Assembly: GCA_026393835.1 (NCBI GenBank)
Contig: JAPKZK010000050.1
Coordinates: 1 to 40,060, forward strand
DNA length: 40,060 nt
Origin: Candidatus Aminicenantota bacterium
GTDB taxonomy: Bacteria > Acidobacteriota > Aminicenantia > UBA2199
Reading direction: 5' to 3'
A model generated the notes under the pieces. It was not told where the DNA came from. It saw only the letters and a list, made by a program, of their open reading frames with translations, and searched no databases. A program made the position numbers and the translations under genes. This document shows, one piece after another, positions 9,301 to 15,052 of the stretch (position 1 is the first letter of the stretch; each line of letters opens with the position of its first letter).

Positions 9301-9664
9301 GAAACCGCTGGACAAGAGCCAATTAAAGATTGGGGACCGGGTGAAAGTGCGCATCGAATTGCGGGTGGACCGGGACATGGAGTATGTGCATATGAAGGAT
9401 ATGCGGGCCGCGGGTTTTGAGCCGGAGAATGTGATTTCCCGATGCAAGTGGCAGGGTGGGTTATGTTATTATGAAAGTACTAAGGATGCATCCACCAATT
9501 TCTTTATCGATTATTTGCCCAAGGGGACATATGTTTTCGAGTATCCGCTGCGGGTGAGTCATGCCGGGGATTTTTCCAATGGTATCACCACGATCCAGTG
9601 CATGTATGCGCCGGAGTTTTCCAGTCATTCCGAAGGGGTGCGGGTGCAGGTGATTGAAAAATAG
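3329..9664 (+). CDS. Alpha-2-macroglobulin family lipoprotein with thioester
   Basis: A 2,111-residue secreted lipoprotein. Residues 1-28 are a lipoprotein signal with an IAAC lipobox (Cys28). About residues 60-450 are helical and TPR-like. An MG2-type strand block with DRGIYRPGQTLYFKG lies near residue 650. A flexible Pro/Ala/Gly/Lys-rich stretch at about 1245-1320 sits where a bait region would be. The core A2M motif begins near 1335, and the thioester motif C-M-E-Q is at residues 1559-1562 inside a helical TED domain, followed by C-terminal beta domains. Family members trap proteases through the activated thioester, and in bacteria they are thought to protect the envelope. The usual pbpC partner is not adjacent. 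AGGAGG lies 6-11 nt before the ATG. A second AGGAGG plus in-frame ATG occurs at 3467. Confidence 0.93.
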   Translation: MKKRNNLLVTLATLGFAVMVSLFFIAACNGGRNELDAKDRIGGNKNMMDQNDRFDYEKLWNEVQDFTNQGLPKSALEVVEKIYKTAKDNKNAAEIIKALIHKLRFIQEVEEDSFLKIYNQLTGELDQSQFPITPVLHSMLAEQTWSFYQSNRYMFLNRTNIADADMKQDDIRTWDLRKIVQAIVDHYQKSLADPENAKKTKIDIYDKILIPGTDSRKYRPTLYDFLAHRAIDFFMDSESGLIQPVYRFSLNKEEYFSDVHEFAKLEIATLDPMAFHYYALTGLQNLVKFHLNDEKPDALVDVDLKRLQFLYREAVLSNKEILYEKMLRQMIETYGDSPAAADIYYELASYYDNLGNKFKPTPPTYPVGPKGAVEAQPQEQYKWLKKKAHDLCGEAVKKYPGSPGARNCSDLINRIEGGQLDIIVENAAAVRTASPALVKYRNLTKIYLKIVKTDRDEIQKKNNLRIDELVDFYKKKSTAAAWETTLVDDGDFQEHSAEMKVPGLEPGEYVLLGSNNSAFDFDENQLHAVTYSFLTVSDIAYVQRNRGNDGLDFYLMNRQTGQPLANARAQAWSQEYSKWSHAYVPKKGPLFETDANGYFNIPQSHFDRNSFQLEFIDSAGKDRLFTQQNFYSYRQGEPSPNQWRTIFFTDRGIYRPGQTLYFKGIMLLLDNNNAENTRIMPKQPTRVTFYDVNRQEVGHLDVVTNEYGTFSGTFQTPVGRLNGNMTISDGYGGTTFSVEEYKRPKFQVLFDPMKETYRLDDMVTVKGRAAAYAGYNIDNADVKYRVVREAFYPYPWYCWYWRPPTSPTMEILNDVAKTDEKGEFQITFKAVPDLSLAKETQPAFNFTVYAEVTDVNGETQQASKKTPIGYTALKISINLPEQLDRETDQPTFTLNTATLSGDFVPAAGEIAFYKLKEPNRVFRKKSWDAPDRFTMSQDDYYKLFPHDGYANEDNSRNWEKEKKVFSGHFDTGEVKELKLSDLNRWEIGKYVMEMTSGDRYGNPVKEVIYFTLYSAKGKNTPGKELGWFIVPKSVVEPGETAALLLGSAEQGVRVLYEIEYRGKILEKKLVELNNEQKRIEIPILEKYRGNIGVHLFFIKFNRIFTYNPTITVPWSNKELDIAFETFRNKLTPGAQEEWRLKIRGKKGKGPKGEPGGKVEAEMLATLYDASLDAFRPLYWDFSVYPFYYSRYLWESNDYFSTVGTSRIGTLQKPSDYYARMYDELNWFDFSWWGGGRYRLQRVGSGAIPPPAPGMVRQPSPVALAESAPAMDNMMEGTASIKMSAKKKNGDKDETARSISGEAGGGKTPGQEPPADKAGVDLSTVKARVNFQETAFFYPHLKTNPEGEIIISFTIPEALTKWKMMGFGHTRDLKYGFVSNELVTQKELMVVPNAPRFFREGDTLELATKITNLSEGELTGNVQLMLFDAATMQPVDAKFKNDNAGRTFKALKGQSDRVSWTIRIPDDVDAVIYRIVAKSGQFSDGEEQAVPILKNRMLVTESLPLPVRSKQTKDFQFQKLVDASSSTTIKNHKLTLEFTSNPVWYAVQALPYLMEYPYECMEQVFSRYYANSIASYIVNSNPRIKRVFEIWQSAQGTAGGNALLSNLEKNQELKTLMLEETPWVLNAKDETERKRRIALLFDLAKMSVQLDSALKKLVDGQMPSGAWAWFNGMYENRYITQYIVSGFAHLKRLKVIDARGDKKIWNMLQNAVPYLDRKIKEDYEWLLKYKVKLEDMQISYLQIHYLYVRGYFKDIPMDDGIKTAFEYYKGQAEKYWLRFNKYMQGMIALALERYDNHKTAVAIVNSIKEYALYSEEMGMYWKESWGYYWYQSAIETQALLIEVFDEVLGDKEAVDGMKTWLLKQKQTQDWGTTKATANACYALLLKGEDWLAENQPPEITMGKTKKITIEPQKMDDVKVEAGTGYFKTSWSGGDVSPDMGYITIKNNNNVAAWGSLYWQYFENLDKITPAETPLQLKKQLFIERPSGTGPVLKPLDKSQLKIGDRVKVRIELRVDRDMEYVHMKDMRAAGFEPENVISRCKWQGGLCYYESTKDASTNFFIDYLPKGTYVFEYPLRVSHAGDFSNGITTIQCMYAPEFSSHSEGVRVQVIEK
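3451..3469 (+). promoter_or_regulatory. Second ribosome site and in-frame start inside the A2M gene
   Basis: AGGAGG at 3451-3456 precedes the in-frame ATG at 3467 (codon 47), and the context ATAGGATAGGAGGT closely repeats the real start region at 3312-3328. Starting here would skip the lipoprotein signal and give a cytoplasmic form. Confidence 0.35.
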
Positions 9665-9675
9665 AAAGAAAAAAC

Positions 9676-9707
9676 CCAGGGGGCTTTTTTGAAAAACCGC
9701 CCCCTGG
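9676..9707. repeat. GC-rich hairpin after the A2M gene
   Basis: CCAGGGGGC (9676-9684) and GCCCCCTGG (9699-9707) pair perfectly over 9 bp around an A/T-rich loop. It belongs to the same style of element as the hairpin at 29727-29758. Confidence 0.5.
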
Positions 9708-9745
9708 ACCCCCGCAAAACTTTTAACTAACCAAAAGTTTTTGGC

Positions 9746-9780
9746 CCCACCTTTTTTCAAAAAGGTGGGATTTTGCTTTT
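9746..9780 (+). terminator. Intrinsic terminator of the A2M gene
   Basis: CCCACCTTTTT (9746-9756) pairs with AAAAAGGTGGG (9759-9769), and ATTTTGCTTTT follows. It lies between the A2M gene and the promoter of the DUF401 gene. A weaker AAAACTTTT/AAAAGTTTT hairpin lies just upstream. Confidence 0.6.
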
Positions 9781-9781
9781 C

Positions 9782-9810
9782 TTGCTTTTAACGCAACTTT
9801 CATATATAAT
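9782..9810 (+). promoter_or_regulatory. Promoter of the DUF401 gene
   Basis: TTGCTT (9782-9787), a 17-nt spacer and a perfect TATAAT (9805-9810). The predicted start near 9817 gives a leader of about 50 nt before the GTG at 9870. Confidence 0.65.
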
Positions 9811-9869
9811 TACCTTCCTCATCCTGCTTTGAAATCTAAACATTCAAAAAAAGAACAAAGGATACATCA

Positions 9870-11102
9870 GTGATACTAGCATTAAAAATCGCTTCGATCG
9901 TTGCGGCGTTGATCGTTTTGTTAAGGCTTAAAGTGGATTTATCCCTGACCATCTTTTTACTGTCCTTGTATACCGTGATCGTGTTCCGGGTGAATTTAAC
10001 CACCGCCTGGTTTGCCGCCGCCCAGGAAATGGTCAGCGCCGGTACACTTCAATTGTTTATTATCACCACCATGGTGCTTTATATAGAGAGTGTGCAGAAA
10101 TCCAGGCATATGTTCGATAAATTAATTTCCTCCTTAAACTCCATGATGAAAGATACCCGGGTGGTAGCCATGGTGTCCCCGGCCATTATCGGGTTCCTCC
10201 CCATGCTGGGTGGGGCGCTGATATCCGCCCCGCTGGTGGATGTATCCACCAAGAATTTAAATTTAAAAGCCGAATTCAAAACCTTTATGAATTATTGGTT
10301 CCGTCATATATGGGAATACGTATGGCCCGTGTACGCCAGTTTGGTGTTGTTTCAAACCCTTTCAGGAATTCCCCTCAAAACCATCATCCTCTATCAAGCC
10401 CCGTTTAGCATACTTAATGTCGTCGCCGGGGTAATCGTTACCCTATTATATTTTAAGAAGCACCACATTAAGCGGGAAGTCCCCAAAGTGATTCACTCAT
10501 TTTACTGGACTGTAAGGAATTTTCTTGAGGGCGTCTGGCCGTTATTATTAATAATCGTATTGTTTTTTTTCTTGTCTGTCCCCTTGCACATTACCTTGCC
10601 GTTGACAGCGGCAGTCCTGACCATTACCGCGCGGGTGAAGATCAAAGAGATGTTCCGGATGTTTTTTTCCAGGTCTTCGGGCCGGATCGTGTTATTGGTG
10701 GCGGCCGTGATGGTATTTCAACGGATGATCGAGATATCCAATGCCTTTACCACTTTAAGTCATATAGGGATGTCGTTGGGGGTGGTGGTAGCGGTTATAT
10801 TCCTGGTGTCATTTTCCATGGGATTTTTGACCGGGGTGAATACCGCGTTTATCGCCATTGCGTATCCCATATTGCTGCCGTTGATTAAAAATTTACCCGC
10901 CGCCCATTTCCTGCCTTTATCGTTGTATGTATTTGTCATCGGTTTTGCCGGGATACTGGTTTCGCCGCTTCATCTTTGCCTGGTATTGACCAATGAATAT
11001 TTCAAATCGAATCTCTACAAAGTGTATTATTACCTGCTGCCGCCTGGGATCGTATTGGCCGTTGTATCGACAGTCCTGGCGTTGGTTCTTAAATTCTCCT
11101 GA
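9870..11102 (+). CDS. DUF401 family membrane protein (putative permease)
   Basis: A 410-residue polytopic membrane protein with about ten hydrophobic segments. It contains the hallmark stretch SPAIIGFLPMLGGALISAP near residue 105, followed by NYWFRHIWEYVWPVY, which I recognise from DUF401 proteins. These are distant relatives of the ArsB/CitMHS/DcuC ion transporter superfamily. The substrate is unknown, and the conserved Gly/Pro-rich re-entrant region suggests anion or organic acid transport. Translation starts at GTG 9870 with AAAGGA about 7 nt upstream. The gene has its own promoter, and its stop lies only 14 nt from the stop of the convergent ATPase gene, so it is a single-gene unit. Confidence 0.85.
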   Translation: MILALKIASIVAALIVLLRLKVDLSLTIFLLSLYTVIVFRVNLTTAWFAAAQEMVSAGTLQLFIITTMVLYIESVQKSRHMFDKLISSLNSMMKDTRVVAMVSPAIIGFLPMLGGALISAPLVDVSTKNLNLKAEFKTFMNYWFRHIWEYVWPVYASLVLFQTLSGIPLKTIILYQAPFSILNVVAGVIVTLLYFKKHHIKREVPKVIHSFYWTVRNFLEGVWPLLLIIVLFFFLSVPLHITLPLTAAVLTITARVKIKEMFRMFFSRSSGRIVLLVAAVMVFQRMIEISNAFTTLSHIGMSLGVVVAVIFLVSFSMGFLTGVNTAFIAIAYPILLPLIKNLPAAHFLPLSLYVFVIGFAGILVSPLHLCLVLTNEYFKSNLYKVYYYLLPPGIVLAVVSTVLALVLKFS

Positions 11103-11125
11103 AAATAGCCCCCGGACTATTTTTT
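11102..11125. terminator. Bidirectional AT-rich hairpin between convergent genes
   Basis: AAAATAG (11102-11108) and CTATTTT (11117-11123) flank the 8-nt loop CCCCCGGA, with a T-run on the plus strand. The stem includes the TAG stop codon of the minus-strand ATPase. The stem is short and AT-rich, so terminator strength is uncertain. Confidence 0.4.
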
Positions 11126-12217
11126 CCTTTGATCTGATTTCAAACTCTCAAAATACATACGGATTCCCCAGTGGTAACTTTTGCCCTGGGGATAGTAAAC
11201 CGCCCGGGTAGGGTCAAAATAAAGAATATTGTTGGTAACCATATCCTTTAGAATTACTTCGTCCTCTTCGCCGGTGTCGATTACCCAAAGGTTTTCATCA
11301 TGGATAAACCGTTTTAATATATTCTCCCGTTTTTCCCGCTCTTTTTGAACCACATAATAAGTAATCAGGCCCAGCATTTTTTGTTTATAACCGGCCAATA
11401 CATTATCGATAGGATGCTCGAAAAGTTGAGAAAGGATATCCTGGATTTCCCACATACTGCCGCCCACCGTATCCCAGATTTTTTCCGCCTCTGCTTCGGT
11501 AAGAGTATAATCCGTTATTTTGGAATATTTTTCCAGGTTCAGCAGCCACTCCATGACATCTTCTTTCATAAGATAATCGACTTTATAAAAGGTGGAGCAT
11601 TTTTTGAGTTTTGAGTCGATATAAACGGTATTCAAAAAGTACCCATCCGAGGAAGCGATGATGATATGGGCCAGGTGGGCTTGCTTGGTCATGGCCACAA
11701 AAAAGTTGAATAATGCTGTAATCAATTGGCGTTCTTTGTCGTTATCGAGGTATATTTTCTCCAGGGCCTGGAGTTCATCGATGATCAAAACGGGCTTAAT
11801 GCCCTCCCGGGTAAGATTCAATAATTCAGATTCCATGACTTTAAAAGGGTCAGCCCGTTTTTCCAGGATTTTCTTTTCCACGGCGGCATCGATCTTGAAA
11901 AAACCGATATTGATATTGGATGCCAGCGATTCCTTTTTTTCCCCCTGGGTTTCCACCCGAAAAAAGGCTTTGAAGAAATCCTCGTATACATTGGTGAAAG
12001 TTTTGCGCAGGTCCAGGAACTTGACATTCAGTTTTTGCTCTTTTTGGATTTGTTCGAAAAATTTATAGAGCAACGTGGTCTTCCCGGAAGATTTGGGACC
12101 GTGAATAAAAAGGATTTCCGAAGGTTCTTTATCGATGAAGGTTTTTAAATCTCTTAGTTCGATTTTTCTGTTAATAAAAGCTACGAATTGCCTGTATTCA
12201 AATTTATTTTTATCCAT
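11117..12217 (-). CDS. Archaeal-type AAA ATPase, tandem copy 1
   Basis: A 366-residue P-loop ATPase of the family often labelled ATPase predominantly from Archaea. Walker A is GPKSSGKT at residues 40-47, and Walker B is KPVLIIDELQ at 141-150 with D147 and E148. An alpha-helical and winged-helix-like C-terminal half follows. There is no signal peptide or membrane segment. Its neighbour at 12330-13430 is the same length and over 90 percent identical by eye, except in the first 38 or so residues. No ribosome site lies between the -10 box and the ATG. Members are often fused to or paired with DUF234-type nucleases, but no nuclease domain is evident here. The role is unknown. Confidence 0.82.
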   Translation of the reverse strand: MDKNKFEYRQFVAFINRKIELRDLKTFIDKEPSEILFIHGPKSSGKTTLLYKFFEQIQKEQKLNVKFLDLRKTFTNVYEDFFKAFFRVETQGEKKESLASNINIGFFKIDAAVEKKILEKRADPFKVMESELLNLTREGIKPVLIIDELQALEKIYLDNDKERQLITALFNFFVAMTKQAHLAHIIIASSDGYFLNTVYIDSKLKKCSTFYKVDYLMKEDVMEWLLNLEKYSKITDYTLTEAEAEKIWDTVGGSMWEIQDILSQLFEHPIDNVLAGYKQKMLGLITYYVVQKEREKRENILKRFIHDENLWVIDTGEEDEVILKDMVTNNILYFDPTRAVYYPQGKSYHWGIRMYFESLKSDQRKK

Positions 12218-12223
12218 GGTTTA

Positions 12224-12252
12224 ATTATAATACCCCGGCAGTTTTTTTGCAA
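12224..12252 (-). promoter_or_regulatory. Promoter of ATPase copy 1, predicts a leaderless mRNA
   Basis: On the minus strand TTGCAA (12247-12252), a 17-nt spacer and TATAAT (12224-12229) lie so close to the ATG at 12217 that transcription should begin at or beside the start codon. No Shine-Dalgarno sequence is present. The arrangement is duplicated at 13437-13465. Confidence 0.65.
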
Positions 12253-12329
12253 CACCCGTGGAGAATAAATAGAGACAGGCCGGAAGATATGAAAAAAAGA
12301 GTTCACCGAACACACCAAAGACACGGGGA

Positions 12330-13430
12330 TTATTTTTTCCTTTGGTCCGGTTTCAAACTCTCAAAATACATGCGGATTCCCCAGTGGTAGCTTTTGCCCT
12401 GGGGATAGTAAACCGCCCGGGTAGGGTCAAAATAAAGAATATTGTTGGTTACCATATCTTTTAGAATTACTTCGTCCTCTTCGCCGGTGTCGATTACCCA
12501 CAGGTTTTCATCATGGATAAACCGTTTTAATATGTTCTCCCGTTTTTCCCGCTCTTTTTGAACTACATAATAAGTAATCAGGCCCAACATTTTTTGTTTA
12601 TAACCGTCCAATACGTTATCGATAGGATGCTCGAAAAGTTGAGAAAGGATATCCTGGATTTCCCACATACTGCCGCCCACCGTATCCCAGATTTTTTCCG
12701 CGTCTGCTTCGGTAAGAGTATAATCCGTTATTTTGGAATATTTTTCCAGGTTCAGCAGCCACTCCATGACATCTTCTTTCATAAGATAATCCACTTTATA
12801 AAAGGTTGAGCATTTTTTGAGCTTTGAGTCGATATAAACGGTATTCAAAAAATACCCGTCCGAGGAAGCAATGATGATATGGGCCAGGTGGGCCTGCTTG
12901 GTCATGGCCACAAAAAAGTTGAACAATGCCGTAATCAATTGGCGTTCTTTGTCGTTATCGAGGTATATTTTCTCCAGGGCCTGGAGTTCATCGATGATCA
13001 AAACAGGTTTAATCCCTTTCCGGGTAAGTTCCAGGAGTTCGGCTTTCATAACTTTGAAGGGATCGGCCCGTTTTTCCAGGATTTTCTTTTCCACCGCCGC
13101 ATCGATCTTGAAAAAACCGATATTGATATTGGATGTCAGCGATTCCTTTTTTCCCCCCCGGGTTTCAACGCGAAAAAAGGTTTTAAGGAAATCCTCGTAT
13201 ACGTTGGTGAAGGTTTCGCGTAGGTCCAGAAATTTGACTTCCAGTTTTTGTTCTTTTTGGATTTGCTCGAAAAATTTATAGAGCAACGTGGTTTTCCCGG
13301 AGGATTTGGGACCGTGAAGGAAAAGAATGGACTCAGGGCGAATGTTGATATAATTTCGCAGGTATTTAAAATCTTGTTCCCTGTTGATGAAGGCAACATC
13401 TTTCCGGTAGTCAAGTTTTTCGTTTGTCAT
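12330..13430 (-). CDS. Archaeal-type AAA ATPase, tandem copy 2
   Basis: A 366-residue paralogue of the gene at 11117-12217. Walker A GPKSSGKT is at residues 40-47 and Walker B LIIDELQ near 144-150. From about residue 39 to the end the two proteins differ at only a small number of positions. Residues 1-38 differ at roughly half their positions. The duplicated unit is about 1.2 kb and includes the promoter. A 4-nt ATGA overlap joins its start with the stop of a possible upstream fragment (13427-13681). Its function is unknown, as for copy 1. Confidence 0.82.
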   Translation of the reverse strand: MTNEKLDYRKDVAFINREQDFKYLRNYINIRPESILFLHGPKSSGKTTLLYKFFEQIQKEQKLEVKFLDLRETFTNVYEDFLKTFFRVETRGGKKESLTSNINIGFFKIDAAVEKKILEKRADPFKVMKAELLELTRKGIKPVLIIDELQALEKIYLDNDKERQLITALFNFFVAMTKQAHLAHIIIASSDGYFLNTVYIDSKLKKCSTFYKVDYLMKEDVMEWLLNLEKYSKITDYTLTEADAEKIWDTVGGSMWEIQDILSQLFEHPIDNVLDGYKQKMLGLITYYVVQKEREKRENILKRFIHDENLWVIDTGEEDEVILKDMVTNNILYFDPTRAVYYPQGKSYHWGIRMYFESLKPDQRKK

Positions 13431-13681
13431 GAATTAATTATAATACGCCGGCAGTTTTTTTGCAACTTCCGGGAACTGAACACCGTCCGCCTGTTAATTC
13501 TCCTTAGAGTTCCGGGCTTGCGGCTCTTTGCATGCCGTAAATGCATACTAATATACCCGATATACCGTTCTTTATTTCGCCGGAAAACATATTGCCCGGT
13601 GCGGCGAATCTCATCCACCGCTTCCTTTAAATACGTATAAGCCTGGTCGCGTATTCTTTTGACTTCACACAATTTCCCCAT
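13427..13681 (-). pseudogene. Hypothetical protein fragment
   Basis: The frame from ATG 13681 encodes about 84 residues. The first 45 (with RIRDQAYTYLKEAVDEIR near residue 9, then GQYVFRRN) look like genuine helical protein with natural amino acid composition. The rest is basic and ends inside the promoter of the ATPase gene, overlapping its start codon as ATGA. I do not recognise a named family. No strong ribosome site is visible. It may be the remains of a larger gene whose 3' part was replaced by the ATPase duplication. Confidence 0.3.
13437..13465 (-). promoter_or_regulatory. Promoter of ATPase copy 2, predicts a leaderless mRNA
   Basis: TTGCAA (13460-13465), 17 nt, TATAAT (13437-13442) on the minus strand, 6 nt before the ATG at 13430. 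Identical in layout to the promoter of copy 1. Confidence 0.65.
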
Positions 13682-13761
13682 GGCAGCGATGGAAAATACC
13701 CGGCATGTCAATAGTTTTCCATGAAAAATTATCATTTCTCCCCATTTTTCACCTGGAAAAC

Positions 13762-13929
13762 GATCTGCCCACCAATGAAAACGACATGCCCACCGCATAA
13801 AACGATCTGCCCACCAATAAAAATGACGTGCCCACCATGTAAAATGATCTGCCCACCAGCGAAAACAACGTGCCCACCATATAAAACGATCTGCCCGCCA
13901 GTGAAAATGACGTGCCCACCGCGTAGGGG
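13762..13929. repeat. 21-bp minisatellite, eight units with a 42-bp higher order
   Basis: Eight contiguous 21-bp units share the core TGCCCACC followed by four variable bases and AAAA. Odd units begin GATCTG, while even units mostly begin GACGTG or a variant of it, so the array is really four copies of a 42-bp dimer. Because 21 is a multiple of three, long open frames with heptapeptide repeats appear on both strands; I do not regard these as genes. A similar period is seen at 28030-28600. Confidence 0.85.
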
Positions 13930-14122
13930 TGGTGAAAAAGGCCGTAAGAACGGTAAAAAATCGTGTAAGAATTCAGTGATTGGAAAGAAAGTTGTGGATT
14001 TTTCATGACATTTTCCCCTAATTTAGAGTATTTATTGCCCTAGAAGGGGCCATTTTGTGTCAGTCAACTGGCCGAAATAGCCACCAAGGCACAAAGGCAC
14101 CAAGGTTTGGAATCCCCGTTCT

Positions 14123-14575
14123 CTAACCGCTCACATAATCATTTAAAACGATGACTCTTACTTCGGTTACCTGTTTTAGCTTGATATCGTTGGTGACAAA
14201 AATATCAACTTCTGCCTTTATAGCCGCAGATAACTGAATTGCATCCATAGTCCTTAATGAATTATATTTTGCTCTCAAGTGGCCTGCTGACTCGGCAATT
14301 TCCGGTGATATATTCAATAAATTAAGATTGACTTCATTTTTTAAAAAGCGCATAAATGTCTCTACTAAGTGTGTCTTATTTTGTGAAACCGGTTTCGGAA
14401 GGACTTCCGTGATGGTAATGACTGAGGTATAGGCTTCTAAAGCACCGGATTTAAAAGAATCGACAATATCTTTCATTAATGGTCCATATTGGGGATGAGC
14501 TTCGATAAAGTATATAACCGGAGCAGTATCAAGAAATAGGGAATTTATCCCGGCTAATTCCACGAGCAAATTCAA
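14123..14575 (-). CDS. vapC: PIN-domain toxin, VapC-like ribonuclease
   Basis: A 150-residue PIN domain protein. The four acidic residues expected for Mg-dependent RNA cleavage are present: D16 (LFLDTAPVIYFIE), E57 (ITEVL), D111 (MDAIQLSAA) and D130 (FVTNDIKL). VapC toxins cut tRNA or rRNA and are held inactive by their antitoxin. The start is TTG at 14575, overlapping the antitoxin stop as TTGA, with GGGAGG about 6 nt upstream inside the antitoxin gene. The overlap and ribosome site indicate translational coupling. Its RNA target cannot be read from the sequence. Confidence 0.87.
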   Translation of the reverse strand: MNLLVELAGINSLFLDTAPVIYFIEAHPQYGPLMKDIVDSFKSGALEAYTSVITITEVLPKPVSQNKTHLVETFMRFLKNEVNLNLLNISPEIAESAGHLRAKYNSLRTMDAIQLSAAIKAEVDIFVTNDIKLKQVTEVRVIVLNDYVSG

Positions 14576-14787
14576 AGTCTTTCCTCCCGCAGTTGGTTCA
14601 CATATTCCTGGGCGTCAGCATTCCAGACACCCTTTCCCATGCCATATATTTCTTCACATGGCATTGCTATTTCTTGCATTTCGCTTTCTTCTTTTAGCTG
14701 ATGTATCAGCTTTTCCATGAGGATAATTTTTTCTATCCGGGAAAGCCCTTGCGCGACCTTCCATATGCTATTTATTTTCGTTTGCAT
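14572..14787 (-). CDS. Antitoxin of the PIN toxin
   Basis: A 71-residue protein encoded just before the toxin. I start it at ATG 14787 because GAGGAG lies 7 nt upstream and the promoter would begin transcription near 14801, downstream of the other possible ATG at 14817. The protein is helical and charged, with QGLSRIEKIILMEKLIHQL near residue 14 and an acidic C-terminal part suited to wrapping the toxin. It is not a clear AbrB, RHH or Phd family member by eye. Assignment rests mainly on its position and overlap with the PIN gene. Confidence 0.75.
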   Translation of the reverse strand: MQTKINSIWKVAQGLSRIEKIILMEKLIHQLKEESEMQEIAMPCEEIYGMGKGVWNADAQEYVNQLREERL

Positions 14788-14807
14788 TTTTTTGCTCCTC
14801 ATTTTAA

Positions 14808-14836
14808 TATATAGCATGATCTACTGTTTTTTTCAA
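14808..14836 (-). promoter_or_regulatory. Toxin-antitoxin operon promoter
   Basis: On the minus strand TTGAAA (14831-14836), 17 nt, TATATA (14808-14813). Transcription should start near 14801, which decides the antitoxin start in favour of 14787. Confidence 0.6.
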
Positions 14837-14888
14837 TAGTGTTCGCCCGATTCGTGATTCGTGTTTCCTACATTTTTATTTCTTGTTT

Positions 14889-14914
14889 TTCGTGTGTTTC
14901 GCGTGTTTCGCGGG
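14889..14914 (+). repeat. Interspersed CGTGTTTCGCG phrase, copy 1
   Basis: A short intergenic phrase around GTGTTTCGCGTGTTTCGCGG. Its close match is at 22041-22065 between two other genes. Confidence 0.45.
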
Positions 14915-14997
14915 TATTTGTTTTTGTTTTGGTCATTGGGATTTGTTTCGGATTTCGAATTTCGAATTTCGAATTTTTTATCTCTATCCGACAGTAC

Positions 14998-15026
14998 TTG
15001 ATTTTTTGTTCCCGCTGTGCTCTAAT
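14998..15026 (+). promoter_or_regulatory. Promoter of TPR cassette copy A
   Basis: TTGATT (14998-15003), a 17-nt spacer and TCTAAT (15021-15026), followed by AAAGG and the ATG at 15053. Confidence 0.55.
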
Positions 15027-15052
15027 AGAACCGGGAATGTTAAAGGCAAAAA

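Noticed and set aside
11658..13640. Plus-strand frames of 83-136 codons opposite the two ATPases
   Set aside because: They occur in both copies only because the ATPase sequence is duplicated; the minus strand has the Walker motifs.
13721..14008. Plus- and minus-strand frames over the 13762 array with CPP-x-KT repeats
   Set aside because: By-products of the 21-bp minisatellite; open on both strands for the same reason.
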